Source of the DNA: Neisseriaceae bacterium
Lineage (GTDB): Bacteria; Pseudomonadota; Gammaproteobacteria; Burkholderiales; Neisseriaceae
Direction: 5' to 3'
DNA length: 16,418 nucleotides
Assembly: GCA_030146285.1 (NCBI GenBank)
Contig: JASLBZ010000050.1
Span: 1-16,418 of the forward strand
In this document: positions 8,503 through 14,720 of the stretch, piece by piece
How positions within the stretch are numbered: position 1 is the first letter of the stretch
Layout: the number at the start of each line of letters is the position of its first letter
The notes under the pieces: generated by a model
Seen by the model: only the letters and a program-made list of their open reading frames with translations
Databases searched by the model: none
What the model was told of the DNA's origin: nothing
Made by a program: the position numbers and the translations under genes

Positions 8503-8556
8503 ACTGGTTTTCAAACTTTCAAAATCATTGAGTTTCATGGTGCTTAGAAATAACAG

Positions 8557-8570
8557 AATCATGCATGATT
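8557..8570. promoter_or_regulatory. 14-bp perfect palindrome, possible operator
   Basis: AATCATGCATGATT is a perfect 14-bp palindrome in the intergenic region between the divergent lipoprotein and O-methyltransferase genes. The position and symmetry suit a dimeric regulator, but no binding protein is known and no second copy was noticed. Confidence 0.35.
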
Positions 8571-8584
8571 TGCAACTTTTGCCA

Positions 8585-8614
8585 TTGAAATGACTTTAAA
8601 GCCAAAAGAATACT
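8585..8614 (+). promoter_or_regulatory. Possible promoter of the O-methyltransferase gene
   Basis: TTGAAA (8585-8590) is followed after 18 nt by AATACT (8609-8614), a 4/6 match to the sigma-70 -10 box. This would give a leader of about 50 nt. The match is weak. Confidence 0.25.
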
Positions 8615-8671
8615 CGGTAGGATGGGATGTGCAGGCTATGGATAACGATACAAGTTTATAAAGGATATTCA

Positions 8672-9331
8672 ATGATTGAAGCATGGCAACAAATAGACGC
8701 TGTTTTTGAAGATCATTTATTGCAAAGTGATGATGTATTACAACAGGTTTTACAAAACAATAAAGACGCAAATTTACCTCAAATTGATGTGGCGCCGATG
8801 CAAGGCAAAATGCTTTATATTTATGCGCTCATGGTGAGTGCCAAGCGAATTTTGGAAATAGGAACTTTGGGCGGTTATAGTTCTATTTGGATGGCACGCG
8901 CTTTGCCTGAAGGAGGGGAGCTCATTACGCTTGAGTATGATGAAAAACATGCCCAAGTTGCTGCTAAAAATATAGCATTGGCCGGATTGCAAGATAAGAT
9001 TACGATTATTCAAGGAGCAGCACTGGACAGTTTGCCTCATTTAGACAATAACAAGCCTTTTGATTTGGTGTTTATTGATGCAGATAAAGTTAATAATGCT
9101 GCCTATTTGGAATGGGCTTTGAGATACAGTCGTCAAGGTACCGTTATTATTGGTGACAATGTGGTGCGTCAAGGTCGAATTTTGGATTTGGAAGATGAGG
9201 ATGAGAACATCAATGGTGTGCGTTTGTTTTTAGCCAAATTGGCCCAAGAAAAAAAATTGATTTCAACAGCGATTCAAACGGTCAGCACTAAGGGGTGGGA
9301 TGGTTTTTCATTGTCTATTGTACAAAAATAG
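8672..9331 (+). CDS. SAM-dependent O-methyltransferase (COG4122/CCoAOMT-like)
   Basis: This 219-aa class I methyltransferase resembles bacterial relatives of catechol and caffeoyl-CoA O-methyltransferases (Methyltransf_3 family). Visible motifs are motif I LEIGTLGGYSS (61-71), the acidic residue after strand 2 in TLEYD (86-90), the metal-site segment DLVFIDADK (131-139, with Asp136 and Asp138) and GDNVV (161-165, Asp162-Asn163), which together suggest a divalent-metal-dependent enzyme. The acceptor substrate cannot be read from the sequence. The frame is open from 8627, but ATG 8672 has an excellent ribosome binding site, AAAGGA (8660-8665), 6 nt upstream. It is a single-gene unit, divergent from the lipoprotein gene and ended by a strong stem-loop. 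Confidence 0.9.
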   Translation: MIEAWQQIDAVFEDHLLQSDDVLQQVLQNNKDANLPQIDVAPMQGKMLYIYALMVSAKRILEIGTLGGYSSIWMARALPEGGELITLEYDEKHAQVAAKNIALAGLQDKITIIQGAALDSLPHLDNNKPFDLVFIDADKVNNAAYLEWALRYSRQGTVIIGDNVVRQGRILDLEDEDENINGVRLFLAKLAQEKKLISTAIQTVSTKGWDGFSLSIVQK

Positions 9332-9363
9332 TAACCTATTGAAATCACGACAAATTTAATTAT

Positions 9364-9396
9364 AAAAACCACATCATGATGATTGATGTGGTTTTT
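9364..9396. terminator. Bidirectional terminator after the O-methyltransferase gene
   Basis: A perfect 13-bp stem pairs 9364-9376 (AAAAACCACATCA) with 9384-9396 (TGATGTGGTTTTT) around a 7-nt loop. It has A-runs on one side and T-runs on the other, so it can serve both the O-methyltransferase gene (+) and the DinI-like gene (-). Confidence 0.88.
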
Positions 9397-9426
9397 ATTT
9401 GGCTATGGGAAATATGTAGTTACTAT

Positions 9427-9684
9427 TTAAATGTTTTCTTCTTCAGGCATCCATGAGTCATCTAACCAGATATTCTCCAGTAGTTGGGTAATCGCTTCTT
9501 TTTCATCTTTGTTTGCGGTACCAGAAATCCCCATAGACTGACTAGAACCATATGCGATGCGCAAGCAATAGTTCTCATGAGTGTCTGCCAGTTTTTTATC
9601 GATTTCTTTTTCCAATGCGTTTAGAACAGCTTGGCTGGGTTTTTGTTTGGCATTTTTATCAAATAAAATTTCTATTCGTAACAT
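9427..9684 (-). CDS. DinI-like family protein
   Basis: The 85-aa product fits the DinI/MsgA family in length and in layout: an N-terminal strand MLRIEILFDK, an amphipathic helix with LNALEKEIDKKL, a strand with LRIAYGSS followed by GISGT, then a helix DEKEAITQLLENIW and an acidic tail DDSWMPEEE. In E. coli DinI, the like-placed acidic C-terminal helix contacts RecA and modulates the SOS response. The similarity is moderate and by eye. The start at 9682-9684 is supported by AAAGG (9694-9698) 9 nt upstream. A plausible promoter lies at 9727-9755. No LexA box (CTGT-N8-ACAG) was found near it, so SOS control is not shown. The gene is monocistronic and divergent from the symporter gene. Confidence 0.72.
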   Translation of the reverse strand: MLRIEILFDKNAKQKPSQAVLNALEKEIDKKLADTHENYCLRIAYGSSQSMGISGTANKDEKEAITQLLENIWLDDSWMPEEENI

Positions 9685-9726
9685 ATCGCATGACCTTTAT
9701 TTCATGAAAATTAAGATATCAAAACC

Positions 9727-9755
9727 ATCATAATCGCACTTTTGATTGATTGCAA
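9727..9755 (-). promoter_or_regulatory. Probable promoter of the DinI-like gene with overlapping inverted repeat
   Basis: Read on the minus strand: TTGCAA (9755-9750), a 17-nt spacer, TATGAT (9732-9727), which is a 5/6 match for -10. The leader would be about 35 nt. An inverted repeat ATTGATT/AATCAAT (9745-9751 and 9761-9767) straddles the -35 box and could be an operator. Confidence 0.5.
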
Positions 9756-9767
9756 CAGTTAATCAAT

Positions 9768-9999
9768 TTGAAGTTGGATTTTAAACAGAATTCACAAGAA
9801 AATATTATCACCTTATTATCTGAAACGTTAAATCAAGTTTTTTGCATATTTTATTAGATGGTAGTTAATATATTGTATACAGTAGTAAATTTAATGTATT
9901 GACCCTGAAAAACCAGTTTATATTGATTAATTGTTTTGAGTCATGGAAAAATATTTCCAATAGATAACAACAAGATGACTTGTGCCTTAAACTTGCCCT
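9768..9999. other. A+T-rich intergenic stretch without a gene
   Basis: This is most of the 415-bp gap between the divergent DinI-like and symporter genes. It is strongly A+T-rich and has no convincing ORF. It holds a short hairpin (TGGAAA/TTTCCA, 9944-9959), a half LexA-like element TGTATACAG (9874-9882) and weak promoter-like hexamers. No glycine riboswitch consensus was recognised, although this riboswitch precedes some symporter genes of this family. Confidence 0.5.
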
Positions 10000-10029
10000 T
10001 TGACGAAAATATAAAGCTGTGATTATATG
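10000..10029 (+). promoter_or_regulatory. Possible promoter of the symporter gene
   Basis: TTGACG (10000-10005, 5/6) with an 18-nt spacer to TATATG (10024-10029, 4/6). This predicts a leader of about 65 nt carrying a strong ribosome binding site, GAGGAG (10084-10089). Confidence 0.35.
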
Positions 10030-10099
10030 AGTTTATCATGGCAAACGCATTTACAATTGACCGTGCAATAGAGAAAATACAAAGAGGAGTAAATATAAA

Positions 10100-11446
10100 A
10101 TGGATTTACAAAAATTTTTTGAGACAGTGGGTGGTTGGGTATGGGGGCCAGCAATGCTGGTGTTGTTGGTTGGTACCGGCGTATTGCTCACCATTCGTTT
10201 AAGAGGTTTGCAATTTACAAAATTACCAATGGCCATGAAACAGGTCTTTGCCAAGGCTGAAGAACAAGACAAACAAGAAGGTGACGTATCGCATTTTGCT
10301 GCGTTGATGACGGCACTGTCGGCAACCATTGGTACAGGTAATATTGCTGGTGTTGCGACTGCGGTGGTAATGGGTGGCCCGGGTGCAATTTTTTGGATGT
10401 GGATTACCGCTATTTTCGGTATGGCAACCAAATACGCAGAAGGTATTTTGGCGGTTAAGTACCGTATTACCAATAGCCGTGGTGAAATGGCTGGTGGTCC
10501 AATGTACTATATCGAGCATGGCTTAAAGTGGAAATGGCTAGCCATGACGTTTGCTTTTTTTGCAGTGGTTGCTTCTTTTGGTATTGGCAGCTCAGTGCAA
10601 TCGAACTCAGTAGCACAATCTATTAATGCTTCTTTTGGTATTAGTAATGCAGCAACCGGTATCGTTTTAACGGTATTAACTGCGATTGTTGTTTTGGGTG
10701 GTATTAAATCGATTTCTAAAGCTGCTTCTGTGATTGTACCTGTGATGGCTGTGGTTTATGTTTTGGGCGGTTTGGCCATTTTAGTCACTCACATGAGCGA
10801 AATTATCCCTGCTATTTCTTTGATTTTTACTGATGCATTTACAGGTAAAGCAGTAGCTGGTGGTGCTTTGGGTACTGTGATTCGCTTTGGTGTGGCGCGT
10901 GGCGTTTTCTCAAACGAAGCCGGTATGGGTTCAGCTCCCATTGCAGCAGCAGCTGCAAAAACAGACCACCCTGGTCGCCAAGCCATGGTATCAATGACAG
11001 GTACGTTTATTGACACCATTATCGTGTGTTCGATTACAGGCGTTGCTTTGGTTATTGGTGGTATGTATTTAGATGGACAAACTGGTGCAGCATTGACTAC
11101 ATTAACGTTTGATAAATTATTGCCAGGTTGGGGTGGTTATATCGTAACGTTTGGTTTGATTTTCTTTGCTTACTCGACCATTTTGGGTTGGTGTTATTAC
11201 GGTGAAAAATGTGCTGCTTACCTATTTGGTGACAAAGCCATTATGCCTTACCGAGTAATCTATGTTGCAACTGTTATGATTGGCTGCGTTGCGAGCTTGG
11301 ATTTGGTTTGGGCTGCGGCAGATACCTTCAACGGTTTGATGGCCATTCCTAACTTAATTGCCTTGTTATTGTTATCTGGTGTTGTGGTTTCTGAAACCAA
11401 TGATTACTTAAACAAATTAAAAACTGGCGAATTGCCAAAACCATAA
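10100..11446 (+). CDS. Alanine/glycine:cation (Na+) symporter, AGCS family
   Basis: This is an inner-membrane secondary transporter that imports alanine and/or glycine with sodium (relatives include DagA and E. coli YaaJ/AlsT). The 448-aa length is normal. The family signature GGPGAIFWMWITAIFG begins at residue 92, right after ALSATIGTGNIAGVA (73-87). Further family stretches are AGGPMYYIEHGL, GVARGVFSNEAGMGSAPIAAAAA and FAYSTILGWCYYGEK. Around ten hydrophobic segments are visible. GAGGAG 10 nt upstream supports the ATG. Whether alanine or glycine is preferred cannot be told. The gene is divergent from the DinI-like gene and followed by a perfect palindromic terminator, so it is a single-gene unit. 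Confidence 0.95.
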   Translation: MDLQKFFETVGGWVWGPAMLVLLVGTGVLLTIRLRGLQFTKLPMAMKQVFAKAEEQDKQEGDVSHFAALMTALSATIGTGNIAGVATAVVMGGPGAIFWMWITAIFGMATKYAEGILAVKYRITNSRGEMAGGPMYYIEHGLKWKWLAMTFAFFAVVASFGIGSSVQSNSVAQSINASFGISNAATGIVLTVLTAIVVLGGIKSISKAASVIVPVMAVVYVLGGLAILVTHMSEIIPAISLIFTDAFTGKAVAGGALGTVIRFGVARGVFSNEAGMGSAPIAAAAAKTDHPGRQAMVSMTGTFIDTIIVCSITGVALVIGGMYLDGQTGAALTTLTFDKLLPGWGGYIVTFGLIFFAYSTILGWCYYGEKCAAYLFGDKAIMPYRVIYVATVMIGCVASLDLVWAAADTFNGLMAIPNLIALLLLSGVVVSETNDYLNKLKTGELPKP

Positions 11447-11480
11447 ATTCATATAATATGTATTAATATTATAAGTTAAC

Positions 11481-11508
11481 AAAAAAGCCAGCTTAAGCTG
11501 GCTTTTTT
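11481..11508. terminator. Terminator after the symporter gene
   Basis: A perfect 28-bp palindrome: A6-GCCAGCTT (11481-11494) with AAGCTGGC-T6 (11495-11508). The functional loop is TTAA. Its symmetry means it can stop transcription from either strand. Confidence 0.9.
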
Positions 11509-11562
11509 GTTTTTGGTGATTTTTCTATTGCTAGCAATAAAGCATGTTGATTGGGTGGGCAT

Positions 11563-11696
11563 AAAAAAACTGCATATTGATTGAATATGCAGTTTAAAAT
11601 AAATTTTATTGTGATTGATATGTATTGTGCTATCAATTTTCTTGGTTCTAACTTGATGTGTGTGTTGATTCGTTTAATGGCTTATCCTTAAACGAA
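11563..11696 (-). ncRNA. Predicted small RNA of about 134 nt (unannotated)
   Basis: On the minus strand this segment has all parts of an independent small-RNA gene. A near-consensus promoter lies just upstream (11703-11730). The expected transcription start falls at the base of a perfect 9-bp stem-loop, TTCGTTTAA/TTAAACGAA (11669-11696, 10-nt loop). An A+T-rich, probably unpaired middle of about 70 nt follows. The 3' end is a 12-bp stem with a 5-nt loop (11567-11595) and a U7 tail (11563-11569, partly inside the stem). The only ATG noticed in this strand lies in the terminator stem, so it is probably not coding. No protein gene lies upstream on this strand that the terminator could serve. The RNA family is not recognised; an Hfq-type trans-acting sRNA would fit the layout, but that is inference. 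Confidence 0.6.
11567..11595 (-). terminator. Rho-independent terminator of the predicted sRNA
   Basis: The 12-bp stem AAACTGCATATT/AATATGCAGTTT has a 5-nt loop. On the minus strand it runs into seven T residues; on the plus strand it is followed by a mixed A/T stretch, so minus-strand use is favoured. Confidence 0.75.
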
Positions 11697-11702
11697 GCGC
11701 AA

Positions 11703-11730
11703 ATTATATCACCATCATTATTTATATCAA
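11703..11730 (-). promoter_or_regulatory. Sigma-70 promoter of the predicted sRNA
   Basis: Read on the minus strand: TTGATA (11730-11725, 5/6 match), a 16-nt spacer, then the perfect -10 box TATAAT (11708-11703). The start is expected near 11696. It is the best promoter match I found in the window and does not face any protein gene. Confidence 0.65.
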
Positions 11731-11869
11731 ATGAATAAAATTCTTTATTAATTAAATACATGAATTTAAGTGATTGCCGGTTAAAACCAATGGCATGGCT
11801 TGAAATGAGAATGTTCAGCCCTCATTAGATAATGAATCATGAGTAAAATTTGAACAAAGGTTAAAGTGA
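11731..11869. other. Leader/promoter region of the RidA-family gene
   Basis: A+T-rich gap between the sRNA promoter and the RidA gene. It contains an imperfect hairpin (TGCC-GGTT...AACC...GGCA, about 11775-11794) that could lie in the leader of the RidA mRNA. No convincing plus-strand promoter was identified. A 22-codon ORF (11760-11828) lacks a ribosome binding site. Confidence 0.4.
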
Positions 11870-12283
11870 ATGACACACCAATTGATAAACCCAAAAAACG
11901 TCTTTAATAGCTTGCAATATGGTTTTAGCCAAGCGGTATTGGCAACAGGTGCGAAGCACTTGTTTTTATCAGGCCAAGTGGCCGTGGATAAAAATGAGCG
12001 TACACTTGCCGCTGACATGAAAACTCAAACCACTGCATGTTTAAACAATATTGATGTGGTATTACAATCAGCCAATGCCCAAAAAGAGCACATCACGGTC
12101 TTGCGAATTTACATCAAGCAAAGTGCCAGTAGTCCTGAAGAGCAAGCTGATATTACATCTGCATTAAAAGAGTATTTTGGTGATTATGCACCGGCATCCT
12201 CATGGATTGTGGTGAGTGGATTATCTTTACCTGAATGGTTAATTGAGATTGAAGCACAAGCGGTTATCCCTGATTCGCTGTGA
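11870..12283 (+). CDS. RidA/YjgF/UK114-family protein lacking the catalytic Arg
   Basis: RidA proteins form trimers with inter-subunit pockets; canonical members hydrolyse reactive enamines/imines from PLP enzymes. The 137-aa product fits the family: FSQAVLATGAKHLFLSGQVAVD near the N-terminus, a helix with TACLNNIDVVL, ITVLRIYIK, and a C-terminal APASSWIVVSGL followed by LIEIEAQAV. In E. coli RidA the matching stretch is PARSCVEV with Arg105 essential; here the aligned residue is Ser110. The protein is thus unlikely to be a canonical imine deaminase and may belong to one of the Arg-less Rid subfamilies of unknown activity. AAAGG (11856-11860) is 9 nt before the ATG. It is convergent with tadA. 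Confidence 0.88.
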   Translation: MTHQLINPKNVFNSLQYGFSQAVLATGAKHLFLSGQVAVDKNERTLAADMKTQTTACLNNIDVVLQSANAQKEHITVLRIYIKQSASSPEEQADITSALKEYFGDYAPASSWIVVSGLSLPEWLIEIEAQAVIPDSL

Positions 12284-12290
12284 TGATTCA

Positions 12291-12319
12291 AAATGCCGTT
12301 CATTGGACGAATGGCATTT
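12291..12319. terminator. Stem-loop between the RidA gene and tadA
   Basis: The 11-bp stem AAATGCCGTTC (12291-12301) with GAATGGCATTT (12309-12319) has one G-T pair and a 7-nt loop. It has no long T-run on the plus strand and four Ts on the minus strand, so it is a modest terminator. Confidence 0.6.
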
Positions 12320-12367
12320 CATCACATGGTAATGACAGCGTATGCTTGTTTGGCAATACGGGAAACC

Positions 12368-13081
12368 TTAGCGTCTATTTTGAAAAAAATCTTGTAACAA
12401 GGTGGTGCTTTCATCTGCCAAGATGCCACCAATTACAGCAGTATGTTGATTCAAAGGTTTCGCAAACAAGTCCATGATGCTGCCTGCAGCACCCATTTTA
12501 GGCTCTTTGGCAGCATAAATTACCCGTTTGACTCGTGCTTGTATCAATGCACTGGCGCACATCGGGCATGGCTCCAGTGTGACATAAACATCGCATTCAT
12601 TGAGTCGGTAGTTTTGTAAAGTCTCACCTGCAAGAGTCAATGCATTGATTTCTGCATGGTGACTAATGGCATGGTCGGTGATGCAACTGTTGTGGCTGGT
12701 GGCAATGATGTTGTTGTGATGAACCACTACCGCACCCACAGGCACTTCGCCTAGTTGCGCTGCTGTCTTGGCTGCTTGTAAAGCGTGCTTCATGTGAGTC
12801 ACCATGATGGCCTCAGGCAGCAAGGGTGCAACGGGCTTGTGTGTTTGAATCGCTTGTGCCAATGATTGTTTGTTTTCTGCTGTTAATGCATGAACATCTA
12901 TATGATTCACCACTGCAAAAAACTGCCACAATACCCGTTGGGTAATGGTTAAACCTTCTGCTTTTAATTGCAAAAACAAACTGACAATGTTGTGTTGCTG
13001 CAAATCGAAGAGGGTTGTAATGCCTCTTTCTTGCAAGGCGAGTAGAACATTGGGGCTAAAAGGCGGCGTGCTTAATATCAT
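12368..13081 (-). CDS. tadA: tRNA-specific adenosine deaminase TadA with an N-terminal TfoX-C-like domain
   Basis: TadA converts adenosine-34 of tRNA-Arg(ACG) to inosine, an essential wobble modification. The deaminase domain spans about residues 92-237: GEVPVGAVVV (111-120), zinc and catalytic motif HAEI (142-145, Glu144), PCPMC (171-175) and AAKEPKMGAAGS. Typical TadA is about 150-170 aa; this one has 237. The extra residues 1-80, from FSPNVLLALQERGITTLFDL to LFLQLKAEGLTITQRVLWQ, resemble the C-terminal domain of TfoX/Sxy (GI.T..DL...A...LK.....S...L), a helix-hairpin-helix-like fold. I recall similarly long TadA proteins in Neisseria. The start at 13079-13081 is the only plausible ATG; its ribosome binding site is weak. 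A ctp terminator lies 17 nt upstream, so the promoter is unclear. Confidence 0.9.
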   Translation of the reverse strand: MILSTPPFSPNVLLALQERGITTLFDLQQHNIVSLFLQLKAEGLTITQRVLWQFFAVVNHIDVHALTAENKQSLAQAIQTHKPVAPLLPEAIMVTHMKHALQAAKTAAQLGEVPVGAVVVHHNNIIATSHNSCITDHAISHHAEINALTLAGETLQNYRLNECDVYVTLEPCPMCASALIQARVKRVIYAAKEPKMGAAGSIMDLFAKPLNQHTAVIGGILADESTTLLQDFFQNRR

Positions 13082-13097
13082 ATGCTTTACAGGTGAA

Positions 13098-13123
13098 AAA
13101 GCCCCACTAAAAAGTGAGGCTTT
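13098..13123 (-). terminator. ctp terminator, directly upstream of tadA
   Basis: Read on the minus strand: AAAGCCTCACT, loop TTTT, AGTGGGGCTTT, an 11-bp stem with one G-U pair, followed by two more T to complete a run of five. It lies 10 bp after the ctp stop and 16 nt before the tadA start codon. Confidence 0.8.
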
Positions 13124-13133
13124 GGTTGGTTTA

Positions 13134-14618
13134 TTATTTATCTTTTTGTTCAGTATCTTTGTCTTTTTTCTTGCCTGCATCTTTTTTCTCGGTTTTGGCT
13201 GCATTACCAACAGCAGCTTGCCAAGCGGCAGGGTCTTTTAACAAAGACAGACTTTTGGCCAATTGTTCGTCATTTTCAGGTGTCGGGTTGCGACGACGTT
13301 CAATTTCTTCTTCAATACTCAACGGTTTTTCATCAGCTTGAGGGATATCGACTTCGGTTGTGTCTTTTTCAACTATTTTGCCTTTGACTTCTTCACCGCC
13401 TTTTGGATTGCTCAAGTGACCGGCTAAGTCAGCTTCACGTGTTTCAAATTTGCGGGTTTTGTCTGTGACTTCGACGTCAGGAACAATACCTTGAGCTTGA
13501 ATGGAGCGATCATTTGGGGTGTAGTAAAGAGCCGTGGTGATTTTCACGCCACCGCCATTACTTAGTGGAATCAAGGTTTGAACTGAGCCTTTACCAAAGC
13601 TTTGTGTACCAACGACCACAGCACGTTTGTGGTCTTGCAAAGCACCTGCGACAATTTCAGAAGCAGACGCAGAGCCCGAGTTCACCAGTACGGTTAATGG
13701 AATGGTTCTGGCTTCAGCAGGTAGGCTAGACAATGGATCTTTGGCTTTACTGTCCATCAAATAATCATTTTTGGTGGCATTCAAAACCATGCCCTTTTTG
13801 CCATCACGACCTTTGGTGCTTACCACAGCAGATCCTTCTGGTAAAAAAGCGGCAGAAACACCGACTGCACCGTTAAGTAGACCACCTGGATCATCACGCA
13901 AGTCTAAAACAATTCCCTTTAACGGTGCTTTGTTAGCAATGGTTAAATCTTTAACTGCTTTGGCAACCAGTTCAGTGGTTGGCTCTTGGAATTGAATCAC
14001 ACGAACATAACCATAATCAGGTTCAATTAATTTGCTGCGAACGCTTTTCACTTGAATAATCGCGCGGTTCATTTTCACAACAATGGGTTGTGTTTGGTCT
14101 TTGCGAGACAAAGTCAGCGTAATGCTAGTGCCAGGTTTGCCACGCATGAGTTTAACGGCCTCTGTGGTGCTCATGCTGCGGGTGGATTCATCGTTAATCT
14201 TTACAATAAAATCACCGCTTTTCACGCCGGCTTTTTCAGCAGGTGTTTCTTCAATAGGGGACACCACCTTGATGAAGCCATTTTCAGACATGATTTCCAT
14301 GCCCAAGCCACCAAACTCACCACTGGTGGTTTCGCGCATGTCTGCAAAGTCTTGTTGATCCAGATAATCGGAATGTGGATCCAAAGAAGAGACCATGCCT
14401 TTGATGGCATCTTGAATCAATTTATCATCTTTGGTTTCTTGATAATAATTGGCTTTAATTTGGCCATAGACTTCGGCCATGGTGCGAATGTCTTGAACAG
14501 GTAAGCTATCAGGCTCTTTATTGGCAAAGCTCTGTGCGCTTAAACTCAGTACGATCCCCGTAAATGTACCTAAAGTATATAGCGTAATTTTTTTAAACGT
14601 ATTTTTTGGTTGAGGCAT
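13134..14618 (-). CDS. ctp: C-terminal processing peptidase (S41 family, Ctp/Prc type)
   Basis: Ctp is an envelope serine protease that trims or degrades periplasmic proteins, including cell-wall hydrolases in several proteobacteria. The 494-aa product has an N-terminal signal/anchor (11-32, ending QSFA), a conserved helical segment AEVYGQIKANYY (48-59), a PDZ domain (about 100-170, starting GEFGGLGMEI), and the peptidase core with the catalytic dyad Ser318 in NSGSASASE and Lys343 in SFGKGSVQ, 25 residues apart as in other S41 enzymes. The C-terminus is a long Lys/Glu/Asp-rich tail. It reads very much like Neisseria Ctp. AAAGAGA (14624-14630) precedes the ATG by 5 nt. It lies downstream of envC, possibly with its own promoter, and ends in a terminator. 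Confidence 0.95.
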   Translation of the reverse strand: MPQPKNTFKKITLYTLGTFTGIVLSLSAQSFANKEPDSLPVQDIRTMAEVYGQIKANYYQETKDDKLIQDAIKGMVSSLDPHSDYLDQQDFADMRETTSGEFGGLGMEIMSENGFIKVVSPIEETPAEKAGVKSGDFIVKINDESTRSMSTTEAVKLMRGKPGTSITLTLSRKDQTQPIVVKMNRAIIQVKSVRSKLIEPDYGYVRVIQFQEPTTELVAKAVKDLTIANKAPLKGIVLDLRDDPGGLLNGAVGVSAAFLPEGSAVVSTKGRDGKKGMVLNATKNDYLMDSKAKDPLSSLPAEARTIPLTVLVNSGSASASEIVAGALQDHKRAVVVGTQSFGKGSVQTLIPLSNGGGVKITTALYYTPNDRSIQAQGIVPDVEVTDKTRKFETREADLAGHLSNPKGGEEVKGKIVEKDTTEVDIPQADEKPLSIEEEIERRRNPTPENDEQLAKSLSLLKDPAAWQAAVGNAAKTEKKDAGKKKDKDTEQKDK

Positions 14619-14670
14619 ATTCGTCTCTTTTAAGTTTCTTTATTGTCATGACAGCAGCGTAATCAAAACA

Positions 14671-14699
14671 AGCATATTGAATTTTTTGATAAAGGACAA
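14671..14699 (-). promoter_or_regulatory. Possible promoter of ctp
   Basis: Minus strand: TTGTCC (14699-14694), 17-nt spacer, TATGCT (14676-14671); each box is a 4/6 match. It lies in the 102-bp envC-ctp gap. A weak hairpin GAACCC/GGGTTC (14726-14745) at the envC 3' end, followed some nt later by T6, could attenuate read-through from envC. Confidence 0.35.
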
Positions 14700-14720
14700 T
14701 AGTCAGCGGGTAAAAAATTG

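Noticed and set aside
9874..9882. CTGTATACA, resembling half of a LexA box.
   Set aside because: The second half (ACAG at the right spacing) is missing, and it is nearly 200 bp from the DinI-like start.
9900..10099. Possible glycine riboswitch upstream of the alanine/glycine symporter.
   Set aside because: Looked for the conserved G-rich core blocks of glycine riboswitches; none present, and the leader is A+T-rich with only one small hairpin.
10038..10202. A small ORF (starting MANAFTIDRAIEK) overlapping the symporter start in another frame.
   Set aside because: No ribosome binding site, the frame contains the symporter's own Shine-Dalgarno, and its second half is a Trp/Cys-rich shadow of the symporter.
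11760..11828. A 22-codon ORF before the RidA gene.
   Set aside because: No ribosome binding site and no recognisable composition; likely chance in A+T-rich DNA.
13082..13210. An N-terminal extension of TadA by 43 residues (upstream open frame).
   Set aside because: The extension is Lys-rich antisense-frame read-through of the ctp 3' end and its terminator; the conserved domain starts at ATG 13081.
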